NCBI GenBank assembly: GCA_029245025.1 | Contig: JAQWQC010000034.1 | Span: 1 to 64,000 of the forward strand | Length of the DNA stretch: 64,000 nt | DNA from: Rhodospirillaceae bacterium | Lineage (GTDB): Bacteria; Pseudomonadota; Alphaproteobacteria; Rhodospirillales; Rhodospirillaceae | Direction of reading: 5' to 3' | Shown here: piece by piece, positions 8,878-17,483 of the stretch | How positions within the stretch are numbered: the stretch's first letter is position 1 | Layout of the letters: each line of letters starts with the position of its first letter | Notes under the pieces: model-generated | What the model saw: only the letters and a program-made list of their open reading frames with translations | What the model was told of the DNA's origin: nothing | Database searches by the model: none | Program-made: the position numbers and the translations under genes

Positions 8878-9609
8878 ATGGCCGCGCTAACGCTTTCACA
8901 TAGCTTGTCTCGGTGTTTCCCGACTGCAGGCATCCCGTGGCATGACATGGGAGCGTGCTGGCCGGGCATCGGGGATGGAAAAGTACTGCGGGCGTTGGAT
9001 GACGGGTCTGTGCGTAGCGCCCTCGTTCGGTTGCAAAAGGGGCAGGTGAGCACCCTTGTCGACGCAGCACCGGCGACGATCCAAGGGTATGTATTGTCAG
9101 GGGCCGCGAAGCTGGGGAATACGGATCTTTACGACAGCGGTTTCTTTGTTATTCCAGCGGGGGTGCCGGTTCCGGCTATCACGTCTGACAGTGGCGCTGA
9201 GCTCATTATTATTTTCGATAATTCGAAAACAGCAAAACTCAGTTCAGCCGAACCGGTGATTCTACCCTCTGCCTATGATGTCGATCCTATCGTACCGGTG
9301 ATCGATGGTGCTCGGCTCGACGGGTTTGCTCGTCGGGTGCTGTGGCAAGATCCCGATACGGGGGCAGACACCCGACTTCTCACGGTGCCCGGGGGCTTTG
9401 AGGGCAAGGGCCCCAATTGGCATCCGGTCCACGAGGAAATCTTTTGTCTCAAGGGTGATATCGGGCCAGACGACACTCGCCTGATGACACCAGGCACTTA
9501 TTTGCACAACCCCGCCTTTGGGGTGCATGGCTATCACGAGCATTCCAACTCCGGTGCAACCATTCTTGAATGGCACGATGGAAAATGGGAAATCAATTTC
9601 ACGTATTGA
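8878..9609 (+). CDS. Cupin-fold protein (bicupin-like, 243 aa)
   Basis: A 243-residue protein with two degenerate cupin halves (~35-110 and ~140-235). The second half keeps metal-ligand-like histidines (NWHPVHEEIFCLKGD at ~181-195 and FGVHGYHEHSNSG at ~218-230), whereas the first half (AAPATIQGYVLSG) has none, so only one site is likely to bind metal. It starts one base after the small exported protein gene. It resembles the family of ChrR-like/DUF4437-type cupins in layout (recollection, not tested). No signal peptide is evident. Function unknown, but position suggests a role with the amine oxidase. Confidence 0.7.
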   Translation: MAALTLSHSLSRCFPTAGIPWHDMGACWPGIGDGKVLRALDDGSVRSALVRLQKGQVSTLVDAAPATIQGYVLSGAAKLGNTDLYDSGFFVIPAGVPVPAITSDSGAELIIIFDNSKTAKLSSAEPVILPSAYDVDPIVPVIDGARLDGFARRVLWQDPDTGADTRLLTVPGGFEGKGPNWHPVHEEIFCLKGDIGPDDTRLMTPGTYLHNPAFGVHGYHEHSNSGATILEWHDGKWEINFTY

Positions 9610-9688
9610 GCACGGTGTAGGTTCGGCTAGTCCCAAGCCGTGGGGCGGGACATACTCATAACTTGTCTAATCAGTAGATGGTGGTGCC

Positions 9689-10420
9689 ATGCGCGACCCA
9701 GTTCCTTTTCTTAATACGAACGCGATGCCTTGGGCCAAGCCAGGGCCGCCGGGGATTTACTCCAAACTGCTCAGCCGCGACCTTGAAACCGGTGAGCGCA
9801 CAGCTTTAAACCGGTTGCTGCCTGAAGAGGGGATGAATCCACCTGGGGCGGCCCACTATCACCACACCACTGAAGAATTGCTCATCGTAAAAGGTCGGAT
9901 GTCCTTTGATAGTCAGGTTTGGTTGACCCCGCAGTCCTACTGTTTTCATCCGCCTCAGACGGTGCATGGGTTCAAGAGTGCCGTGCCGGCGGAGTCCTGG
10001 TTTCTTTCCCGTGTAGGGCAAGAATTGGATTTCAACTTTGTCGATGAGCCTAAGCAGTTGTCTCCCTATTACGTCAGCCAACATCCGCCGGCGCGGTCCG
10101 TCGCCTACCATGCAGACCCCCAAGGTGAACCCTGGGAGCAACTCAACGGCGCCACGCGTTTTGTTTTGAGCCTTCATCCAGAAACCGGCGAAGGATCAGT
10201 GTTGTTAAAGACCGAGGCCGGATGGTCGAGCGGTAAAGACGGTGAACCTCTTAACCGCTTTGAGGAGATGTATGTTCTTGAGGGGTCGTTGGATTGTTCC
10301 GACGGACAGACCTATAGCCAGGGGTGCTACAGTTTTGAGCCGCCGGGTACGTCCCGACGGGCTCTCACGTGCGCTGAATCTGCGACAATCTATTTTACGG
10401 TTGGTCCACTCACTCAATAG
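9689..10420 (+). CDS. Cupin-fold protein (bicupin, 243 aa)
   Basis: A 243-residue bicupin. The first module has HYHHTTEELLIVKGRMSF at ~56-73 and FHPPQTVHGF at ~90-99, the standard cupin metal-ligand arrangement (HxH, E, H). The second module (~150-240) has RFEEMYVLEGSLDC and YSFEPPGTSRRA without obvious histidine ligands. This is the reverse of the preceding bicupin, where the second half carries the histidines, so the two could be complementary or diverged copies. It lies 79 bases after that gene in the same direction and converges with the minus-strand secreted protein genes. Substrate unknown. Confidence 0.75.
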   Translation: MRDPVPFLNTNAMPWAKPGPPGIYSKLLSRDLETGERTALNRLLPEEGMNPPGAAHYHHTTEELLIVKGRMSFDSQVWLTPQSYCFHPPQTVHGFKSAVPAESWFLSRVGQELDFNFVDEPKQLSPYYVSQHPPARSVAYHADPQGEPWEQLNGATRFVLSLHPETGEGSVLLKTEAGWSSGKDGEPLNRFEEMYVLEGSLDCSDGQTYSQGCYSFEPPGTSRRALTCAESATIYFTVGPLTQ

Positions 10421-10432
10421 GGTGGAACGTCA

Positions 10433-10801
10433 TTAGCTCTTTTTCTTAAGGGCCTTGGCTTCTTCTTCTGTGATATCGACGATCTTGTCGATCATGCAAA
10501 AGCCACCGGACCGCAGCACCCGCAAGGTATCTTGCTTGCAGAGCTTATTAATTGACGTCGAATGGCTAAAGCCGCCTTCTAACTTCAATCCGCTGCACCG
10601 ATTGCGAAGATCGATGCGTTTGTATTTATTGCCCTTCATCTCAACCAGAATGGTTTTGTTGTCGATCACCGGTGTTTGATTAACATATTGCAGATGGATG
10701 CACTGCTGGGTTTGCTCTTCCTCGTCAGTTTCGGCAGCGGCAGGCAACGTGGTGGTTGCTGCGATCATTGTGATGGGTAGGGCTAACAGAAAGGCTTTCA
10801 T
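10433..10801 (-). CDS. Secreted four-cysteine protein, paralogue of the adjacent gene
   Basis: A 122-residue exported protein: signal peptide ~1-23 (cleavage after PAAAE region), then a small domain with cysteines at 34, 69, 88 and 102, probably two disulfides in the periplasm. The layout CI-L ... DNKTILVEM ... RCSGLKLE ... LCKQDTLRVL ... C matches the short DUF6491-like secreted proteins I know from proteobacteria (family name from memory). AGGAGA lies just upstream of the ATG. The next gene on the same strand encodes a clear paralogue. A lysine-rich tail (EEEAKALKKKS) closes it. Function unknown. Confidence 0.75.
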   Translation of the reverse strand: MKAFLLALPITMIAATTTLPAAAETDEEEQTQQCIHLQYVNQTPVIDNKTILVEMKGNKYKRIDLRNRCSGLKLEGGFSHSTSINKLCKQDTLRVLRSGGFCMIDKIVDITEEEAKALKKKS

Positions 10802-10852
10802 GTGACTCTCCTATATAGAGCGTGCGTCTGGTTCTCGATCACTAAGGTTAGA

Positions 10853-11260
10853 TTATTTCTTCTTCATCAGTACTTTCGCATCGTCTTCCGAGATTACGGT
10901 TATTTGTGACAAACCGCAGCTGGCTCCGCCTGTGCCAAGAACCCGGATGATATCCCCTTTGCAGAGCTGAGTCAGGGACGTCGAATAACTGAAGCTGTCT
11001 TCAATTCTTAGACCTATGCACCGGCTGGCGGTTTCCATTTTGCGCCAGCCGTCTTGTCCACGCATTTCGACCACAATGGTTCGGTTGTCGACGGCTTTGG
11101 TGCGTTTGATGCGGGTAAGGGGGATGCACTGATCAACTTCGCCAATTTCTGGGACATTACCTTTGGCAAAAGCTGGTGCGTGACCGCTCACGGCCAAAGT
11201 GGCTGCCATGGCAATGGCGCACCCTGTCTGAATTAGTCTGCGAATAAAACGTTGGGACAT
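10853..11260 (-). CDS. Secreted four-cysteine protein, paralogue of the downstream gene
   Basis: A 135-residue exported protein with signal peptide to ~32 and cysteines at 45, 81, 100 and 115 in the mature part, matching the four cysteines of its neighbour with the same spacing. Shared blocks include DNRTIVVEMRG, RCIGLRIEDSFSYSTSL, LCKGDIIRVLGTGG and the C-terminal SEDDAKVLMKKK. It is transcribed before the paralogue with a 51-base gap, so the two form a tandem duplication in one operon. Function unknown; a periplasmic or outer-membrane associated role is likely. Confidence 0.75.
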   Translation of the reverse strand: MSQRFIRRLIQTGCAIAMAATLAVSGHAPAFAKGNVPEIGEVDQCIPLTRIKRTKAVDNRTIVVEMRGQDGWRKMETASRCIGLRIEDSFSYSTSLTQLCKGDIIRVLGTGGASCGLSQITVISEDDAKVLMKKK

Positions 11261-11484
11261 TGTCCGGCTCTTTAAATCATGGGAATCGGTGATTTATTAT
11301 TAATTTATTATGGGAGCCAATTGCGGCAAAAATTTGAAGCCTTTGTCCTGGGGGAACCCCATCGAACGCCTATCCGGGGCTTAGGGTTGCGCCACACAGC
11401 TGTATTGCTGTTATGCGAATTTTCATGTTGTGATATGGCCAACCCAACTTATCCCCAGGCCTCTGATTTTTTAAGGAGAGCGCC

Positions 11485-13305
11485 ATGTTGACGCCACAGA
11501 GAATTACCGTTGCCCTGTTCACATCACTGTTATTCACGGGATTGATGGGGGCTAGGTTTGAGTGGTCTGACCCACAATCCACCGATGCGGATAAGTTGGC
11601 TGAGTTGTTTAACCCGGCGGTGGTTGGTGGCGCCATTTGTGGCCCGGCTGGTCAATCGCAACCCAATCTGTTGCGGCAAGTTTTGGCAGCCGCAGCGATG
11701 AGCCAGGCAGAAGCGGCGACCGACCTAGTAGAGAAGGTTGGTCGACCACCTCTTTATTCTGATCTCGGCACAGTGACCTACGCCGCGACGTCGGACTCAC
11801 CAATTGCGTTGGCCTATTTTGATCAAGGTCTGCGCTTTGCTTATGCGTTCAATCATGCCGAGGCTGTGCGGTCCTTCCAGGTGGCGCAAGATCTAGATCC
11901 TGATTGCGCTCTGTGTGCATGGGGTGAAGCGTACGCACTTGGTCCCAATATCAATTTACCCATGCCCCCCGATGTCGTTGCACAAGCGCTGGCCGCTGTA
12001 GATCGGGCGAAGGCAAACGCGGGCAATGCGTCCCCGCGGGAGCAGGCTCTGATCTCAGCATTGGCCACTCGTTATGGCGAGGATGCCTCGCGCCGACCGG
12101 CGCCATACAACGCCGCATTTGCGTCGGCGATGATCGATGTTCAAGCGCAATATCCTGATGACCATGGCATTGCCTTGATCACAGCTGACGCCATCATGAA
12201 TGAGTCGCCGTGGGTCTATTGGGACGCGGATGGTCGCACACCTTCTGGCCGTGTTGGTATGGCGGTAGCCTTGGCGGAGCAGGTGCTCGCCGACAACCCA
12301 AGTCACCCGGGCGCAATACATTTATATATTCATTTGCTGGAAGCGTCTGTGATGCCGACCAAGGTTGAGCCCTACGCGGAGATCATGGAAGACCTTATGC
12401 CAGGTGCGGGACATATGGTTCATATGCCGTCACACATTTACTACCGTATTGGACGCTACGTTGATTCTCTCGAAACCAACGTCAGGGCAGTTGAGGTTGA
12501 TGAAGCCTACTTCCAACGACCTGAGGCTATTGGTGGCGGCATGTATCAGTTTGGCTATTATCCGCACAACGTGCATTTCGTTTTGGTTTCCGCTTACATG
12601 GCTGGAGACCGTGACCGAACTCTTGAGTATGCGGACAAGCTCGATGCTTTGATTCCGATGGCGATGGCTAGCTCAGCGCCGGGTGTGCAACCGGTCAAGG
12701 TATCGCCTTTGTTCGCCTATGCTGAACTCGGTAGCCACAACCAGGTTATGGCATTGCCCGATCCCGGCAACGATGCTCCCTACGTGAAAGCCATGTGGCA
12801 CTACGCGCGTTCCATATCCTTGGCAAAGAATAATCAGCCCGGCGCTGCGTTGACCGAAGTTGATGCCATAGCGGCCTTGAATGACAGTTCCGATTTTCGT
12901 GGTTTAACCGGGAACGGCGTGCCTGCACCGACTTTGATGTCAATTGCACAACACGTTGCCCTTGGTCGTATTGCACAATCCAATAGTGAAACGGAGTCTG
13001 CGATCGGACATTTTGAAGCGGCCGTGTCGCTACAAGATACGGTCAACTATATGGAGCCACCCTATTGGTACTATCCGGTGCGACAGTCTTTGGGCGCGGC
13101 ATACCTTGCAGCCGGTCGGACCGATGACGCAGAGCGGGCGCTTAAAGCAAGTTTGATCGATGCTCCGAACAACGGCTTGGCGCTGTTTGGTCTTGCAGAA
13201 GTGTATAAAGCGAAAAGCGATGCCGTGGCGGCAAAGCACACCGAGGATTTGCTAGATGATGCTTGGGTAGGCGCGGTGACTGATCTGGATTTAAGTCGAC
13301 TCTAA
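11485..13305 (+). CDS. TPR-repeat exported protein (606 aa)
   Basis: A 606-residue protein with an N-terminal hydrophobic segment (~8-23) and several tetratricopeptide-like helix pairs: ~105-165 (FDQGLRFAYAFNHAEAVRSF...), ~310-350 and ~530-590 (LGAAYLAAGRTDDAERALKAS). Between them is a histidine-bearing core, HPGAIHLYIHLLEAS (~272-286) and GHMVHMPSHIYYRIGRY (~310-326), which I recognise as conserved in a family of large TPR proteins in environmental proteobacteria. The histidines suggest metal binding. AAGGAGAG precedes the ATG. It stands alone, converging with the glycosidase-like gene. Role unknown. Confidence 0.78.
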   Translation: MLTPQRITVALFTSLLFTGLMGARFEWSDPQSTDADKLAELFNPAVVGGAICGPAGQSQPNLLRQVLAAAAMSQAEAATDLVEKVGRPPLYSDLGTVTYAATSDSPIALAYFDQGLRFAYAFNHAEAVRSFQVAQDLDPDCALCAWGEAYALGPNINLPMPPDVVAQALAAVDRAKANAGNASPREQALISALATRYGEDASRRPAPYNAAFASAMIDVQAQYPDDHGIALITADAIMNESPWVYWDADGRTPSGRVGMAVALAEQVLADNPSHPGAIHLYIHLLEASVMPTKVEPYAEIMEDLMPGAGHMVHMPSHIYYRIGRYVDSLETNVRAVEVDEAYFQRPEAIGGGMYQFGYYPHNVHFVLVSAYMAGDRDRTLEYADKLDALIPMAMASSAPGVQPVKVSPLFAYAELGSHNQVMALPDPGNDAPYVKAMWHYARSISLAKNNQPGAALTEVDAIAALNDSSDFRGLTGNGVPAPTLMSIAQHVALGRIAQSNSETESAIGHFEAAVSLQDTVNYMEPPYWYYPVRQSLGAAYLAAGRTDDAERALKASLIDAPNNGLALFGLAEVYKAKSDAVAAKHTEDLLDDAWVGAVTDLDLSRL

Positions 13306-13318
13306 ATCCACACGCCAT

Positions 13319-14398
13319 CTATGCAGTCCAGCGTTCCCACTTGGTGATGTCTCCGTCGCTGACGGCCATGCCAATTTGATGGACGCTACTCAGCTCGCTG
13401 CCGCCTTCACTGTCTCGCTCGTTTGACCCGATGTAGTACAGACGCAGTGTGCCGTCATCCATTGGCACGACCCAAGGGCAACCTAGGCGGTGATCCCAGA
13501 GTCCTGAGCCTCTCGGGGATTGTGGAATAATGGAGCCGTTCTTGTGTGGACCGTCGACACGTTCCCAGGTGATGCCGTCATCAGACACGGCTAGTCCGAT
13601 CTGGCGGTCAACTTCCGGATTGGTGCCAACGTCCTGACACCCTTCATAGAACAATGTCCATTGGCCGTTGATCTTGATGATTTGCCGAGTGGCTGAGCCA
13701 TAATCATCGAAGCGTCCTTTGGGGCCTTTGCCAAACAGAGGGCCACGTTTTTCCCACCGCAATCCATCTTCCGACTCAGCCCAAGCCATGATGTAGCCCT
13801 CGTTGGCATCCAACGTGTGGTAGTAGAGCCGCCAACTGCCGTCATCCCAGCGGATGATTTGCGGCCAGGCTGCCAAAAAGGAATCAAACTCGCTGGGTTC
13901 ACCGTTGTTGAGAAGTGCACCGTTGTAAGGTCCTTCGATACGGGTCCAGTGTATGCCGTCGCGTGAAATTGCCGCGCCGGATCGCATTGGAAAGCCTTTA
14001 ACATCGAACCCACGAACATTATTGATGGCTTGGTCGCCGCCGAAGTACCACATCCAATACAGACCGTTATCGATGTAAACGTCATTGACGCCAACATGAG
14101 AAGAATCGAAACGCTTTGGGTCAGTGTGGGGGTCTAACACAGAGCCCATTACGCCTGGTCCGCGCACCCGCTTCCAATGAATACCATCGTCAGACGTCGC
14201 TAGACCGACACGCCCTGTCGGCAAACCGATCATGCGGTCAAAGGTTTTGTCTCGACCGTAATACCACATGCGCCAGGTTCCATCGTCCATGCGCATAACC
14301 TTGGGGCATGAGACGCGCTCGGAATCCCACCAGCCCTCGGGGCCGGGTCCAAAAATCAGACCGGGGCCGCTCGGGCGTTCGGCGTTCGATGTGCTCAT
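13319..14398 (-). CDS. Glycosidase-like five-bladed beta-propeller protein
   Basis: A 359-residue protein with four to five repeats of the pattern WRMWYYGRD / WMWYFGGD / WRLYYHTLD / WTLFYEGCQ / LRLYYIGSN, each followed by IGLAVSDDGIxWxR. This is the hallmark of the beta-fructosidase/GH32-GH43-GH130-like five-bladed propellers, in which each blade carries an aromatic-rich strand and an SxDGIxW turn. No signal peptide is visible. Catalytic acids cannot be assigned with confidence, so it may bind rather than cleave sugars. It is followed 24 bases later on the same strand... in transcription order it lies downstream of the alpha/beta hydrolase gene (24-base gap), so the two are co-transcribed. 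Confidence 0.75.
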   Translation of the reverse strand: MSTSNAERPSGPGLIFGPGPEGWWDSERVSCPKVMRMDDGTWRMWYYGRDKTFDRMIGLPTGRVGLATSDDGIHWKRVRGPGVMGSVLDPHTDPKRFDSSHVGVNDVYIDNGLYWMWYFGGDQAINNVRGFDVKGFPMRSGAAISRDGIHWTRIEGPYNGALLNNGEPSEFDSFLAAWPQIIRWDDGSWRLYYHTLDANEGYIMAWAESEDGLRWEKRGPLFGKGPKGRFDDYGSATRQIIKINGQWTLFYEGCQDVGTNPEVDRQIGLAVSDDGITWERVDGPHKNGSIIPQSPRGSGLWDHRLGCPWVVPMDDGTLRLYYIGSNERDSEGGSELSSVHQIGMAVSDGDITKWERWTA

Positions 14399-14422
14399 GG
14401 ATTAGTCCTTTACGCTAACTTT

Positions 14423-15256
14423 TTATGGTTTGTCGAAGAATGCATTTGCAGCGGCGACCTTCTCGGCCGGATCGCGCCCGACGACAATCATGTCAGCGAG
14501 ATCTGATAATACTGACATCTCCTCAGTGCCTTTGATGAGGTGTGGGGGATCACTTTCCCCGGCCATGATCAAGGCTGGCACCTTAATCTGCGGCATGCGC
14601 TCTCGTGCTGGATAGCGAAACGCCGCCAAGTAGGCTTTGTGATAAGTCGTCAGACCTTTCAAAACATCAACCGTGTGGGCGTGCAGATGTTCCGGTGTGC
14701 GACCTGGGTTGTCGAGAGCATGATCGGCATCGCGCATGAAATACGGAAAGAAAAACGCTTGGTCCCGTATAAAATTGAACGCCCAGGATAAATGCCCACC
14801 ATGATCATCTGGCACGATTGCGGGGGCGTAGTTTTCTAATATCTGTGCTTTCAATTCCGGTTCATATTCCACCAAGCCATCGATGACGACGCGGCGCACA
14901 CGATCGGGGTGGCGCACCGCCATCTCACAACCCGTTCTGCCGCCGGTATGGCTGCCATAAAAATCAACCTGGTCGAGTTCGAGCTTATCGAGCAACCGGA
15001 CAACACTATCGGCGAAATAAGTGATGTCTGGCTCGTCAGGCGCTGGCGGTGCGGAGTCACCGTTGCCAAGAGTGTCTGGGGCAATAACGCGGCGTGTTTC
15101 GCCAAAGAGTTGGATGATCGGCTCCAAACCCCTGGCTGAAGCTGGCGAGGGGTGCACCATATACACAGGCAGGTGGTCGTTTTGTTGCGACCCGCAGGTG
15201 CGGATATGTACCAATCCTTCGTCGATTCTTATGAATGCGCGGTCAATATCCTGCAT
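14423..15256 (-). CDS. Alpha/beta-fold hydrolase with His at the nucleophile elbow
   Basis: A 277-residue cytoplasmic alpha/beta-hydrolase fold protein: VYMVHPSPAS oxyanion region at ~31-40, APDTLGNGDS at ~59-68, nucleophile elbow YGSHTGG at ~100-106, the acid-side strand VPALIMAGESDPP at ~225-237. The elbow reads G-S-H-T-G, so the position normally filled by Ser, Cys or Asp is histidine (His103). A subset of annotated hydrolases with HTG at this site exists, with unclear chemistry. The gene is upstream of the glycosidase-like gene in the same operon and diverges from a decayed PAS_5 gene. Confidence 0.8.
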   Translation of the reverse strand: MQDIDRAFIRIDEGLVHIRTCGSQQNDHLPVYMVHPSPASARGLEPIIQLFGETRRVIAPDTLGNGDSAPPAPDEPDITYFADSVVRLLDKLELDQVDFYGSHTGGRTGCEMAVRHPDRVRRVVIDGLVEYEPELKAQILENYAPAIVPDDHGGHLSWAFNFIRDQAFFFPYFMRDADHALDNPGRTPEHLHAHTVDVLKGLTTYHKAYLAAFRYPARERMPQIKVPALIMAGESDPPHLIKGTEEMSVLSDLADMIVVGRDPAEKVAAANAFFDKP

Positions 15257-15327
15257 CTCTACTCGCAGCTCTTTGTAGCTAAATCTTCTGGCGCGATTGA
15301 ACCATCTTTCACCGTCGTACAGAATAG

Positions 15328-15847
15328 AGGATCGATGTAGTCATCCACAATGCGGAAGGGGACACCAATCCGATTCTGACTAAGTCCTGCCAAGCGTTCT
15401 ACGAGCATTGGACAACACTTCGGACCGGCGACAACGTACTGCACACTCGTGATTTTTTGGACCGCCCAGACCCGGCACTAATTCGCTTTGCGATGATACT
15501 TGAGATCGTTGAACAGGGGTCGCTGATCCGATTCATGGGCACGTCACTGGTCGAAATCTGGGGGAGCGACCCGACCAACACCATTTTTAATGCCCGGCTC
15601 CCTAAGAGCGCAAGGCGGTCAATGGCTGCGAATGTAAGTGCCATCGTTGGTCAACCTTGCGGGAGGGTTGATGTTGCCGCTCGCCGTTGATCAGAGGCGA
15701 CCACCTCAATTTTGTTCGATTAGTGAGATGATGTATCCCTTGGAAGATCCTGATGATGCTCAGCCACGCTACAAGGCCAATCGGCAAGCGGATTGGATTA
15801 GTAGTGGTTTCGGCGTGCCCTCGGCGGGTCCGCAATATCCTGCCTAG
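15328..15847 (+). pseudogene. Decayed PAS_5-type domain protein
   Basis: Two plus-strand frames together read as one PAS_5-type protein, a family common in alphaproteobacteria. Frame one (15328-15690) gives FYEHWTTLRTGD ... RPDPALIRFAMILEIVEQ ... IRFMGTSLVEIWGSDPT and then runs into a stop. The other frame (about 15665-15847) supplies the missing C-terminal part, GGLMLPLAVDQRRPPQFC and NRQADWISSGFGVP, ending in TAG. No ATG or GTG start exists in the first frame after the upstream stop at 15325-15327. I read it as a frameshifted, start-less remnant with a small internal deletion. Family assignment is from memory of the W-LR-G, IxEIxxxG and LPL pattern. Confidence 0.65.
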
Positions 15848-15852
15848 CCCTC

Positions 15853-17373
15853 TTACGGATCGGTTAAATCTATCTCTTCAACCCGCACTGTGTCCGCGCC
15901 GGACCAGTAAGTTCTTACGCGCGGTCCTAAGCCTTCAAAAGACACGTTTTGCCATAAGAAAATGCCCGGTGGATTGGCATGTTCGTGGGCGAGAACATCC
16001 CGGGTGCGTTGTTTTCGCTCCTCGGGTGTGGAAGCGACGAGGGCTTTTTCAATCAACGGCATGATCGAAGGGTCGCAATGATATGGGTGCTGCCAAGAGC
16101 AAGACCGAATGCGATAGGCGGCGACCGGATCAAAAGTATATGTCGACATGGCGAAGCCCAGGCTCGGCCATCCTCCGTTGTAGATATAGTCAAAATAGTT
16201 GGGCAAACGCGTGGGGCGTATTTCCATGCGAACGCCGACAGCCGATAAATCTGAAGCGATTTGCAGATACCAATCTTGTGAATTGGCCGGTCCACCGGGA
16301 ACCAAGAGGATGGGGAAATCAAAACCATCTGGGTATCCCGCCTCGGTGAGTAGCGCGCGGGCCCTTTCCACATCATAGGTGTATGGCTCAAGGTCGTTAT
16401 TGTAACCGTACGACATGTCGTGAGCGATTTGACTGGAGGGTCCAATGGCTCCGTCCATGAAGATGTTAGTCATCCGTTTCTTATTAACGGCATGATTAAG
16501 GGCTTGCCTCACCTGAACATCTTGCAGAGGACTTTCTTTGACTGTGACAAAAGCCAGAAAATTGACGCCCGGCTCATTCCGTACCCACATTCGTCCGCCC
16601 GCAGCTTCAATTGGGTCTGCGTCTTCGGGGGCTAAGGCGAACGCAATATCTACTGAACCAGAAATGACACCCTGCCGCCGAGAGGCGCCGTCGGAGAGTT
16701 GAATAAATTCAAGGTTTGATTCTTGAGGGGCTCGCCAGGAGTCGGTGAACGCCGTCATCGCAATCTTGCTTTCTCCCCAGTCGGTTACCGCATAGGGGCC
16801 AGTCCCTATTGGAGTAAGGGCGAATTGATCCAACCCGAGTTCAGCCATAGCACCGGGAGCGGGTATGCGAAGCGCCCTCATGTATTGGGCAAATAGGACG
16901 TCCGGTTTTTGAGTTGAGATTGCAACGGTGTGAGGGTCCCGAGCTGTCGCACCGGTAACCGTCATGCGCTTAAGTGTTGTACCAAGAGATGTGCTTGATG
17001 CTGGCCCCGAGAGCAAAGTTTCAATGACCGCAACGACAGCGTCCGCATCAAACGGTTCTCTGTTTGAGAACGTCACACCTGTTCGCAGATAAAAAACCCA
17101 GGTGGTTGGAGATTCTTGCTCCCAACGTTCTGCCAGCGCCGGGACCGTGTCGCCGTTTTCGTCAATTCCGGTCAGAGCATCAAAGACCGCCGTCAGCGGA
17201 GCGCCCGTTGGAATATTGAAGGACCCAAAGGGCGTGCCCAGGCCGGTGGGGAGATTCTGCAGACCGATACGAATGGTGTCGGCAACGGCCACGCCCATCA
17301 GGACAAAATATCCGAGCACGGCGCCGGTCATCATCGCAAGTCGTCTGGGCGAATTGGGCTTTGCTGACAGCAT
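15853..17373 (-). CDS. ABC transporter substrate-binding protein, family 5 (peptide/opine/nickel type)
   Basis: A 506-residue periplasmic solute-binding protein of the SBP_bac_5 (DppA/OppA) family. It has an N-terminal signal (hydrophobic ~14-32, VAVADT cleavage region), PALAERWEQESPTTWVFYLRTGVTFSNREPFDADAVV at ~79-115 (the family signature region) and VRQALNHAVNKKRM at ~286-299. Length is usual. No permease or ATPase genes lie beside it: its neighbours are a PAS_5 remnant and a divergent TonB-dependent receptor gene. It could feed a transporter encoded elsewhere or work in sensing. Ligand not deducible. Confidence 0.88.
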   Translation of the reverse strand: MLSAKPNSPRRLAMMTGAVLGYFVLMGVAVADTIRIGLQNLPTGLGTPFGSFNIPTGAPLTAVFDALTGIDENGDTVPALAERWEQESPTTWVFYLRTGVTFSNREPFDADAVVAVIETLLSGPASSTSLGTTLKRMTVTGATARDPHTVAISTQKPDVLFAQYMRALRIPAPGAMAELGLDQFALTPIGTGPYAVTDWGESKIAMTAFTDSWRAPQESNLEFIQLSDGASRRQGVISGSVDIAFALAPEDADPIEAAGGRMWVRNEPGVNFLAFVTVKESPLQDVQVRQALNHAVNKKRMTNIFMDGAIGPSSQIAHDMSYGYNNDLEPYTYDVERARALLTEAGYPDGFDFPILLVPGGPANSQDWYLQIASDLSAVGVRMEIRPTRLPNYFDYIYNGGWPSLGFAMSTYTFDPVAAYRIRSCSWQHPYHCDPSIMPLIEKALVASTPEERKQRTRDVLAHEHANPPGIFLWQNVSFEGLGPRVRTYWSGADTVRVEEIDLTDP

Positions 17374-17483
17374 GCCATAACTCTACAGCCACCGGCGATG
17401 AGGTGAAAGCGATCAAGCCTGTGGTTTATAGGCAGAATCCTATATTCACATCTGGTTTTTAGGCCTGTCTTGCTTTAGGCAGC

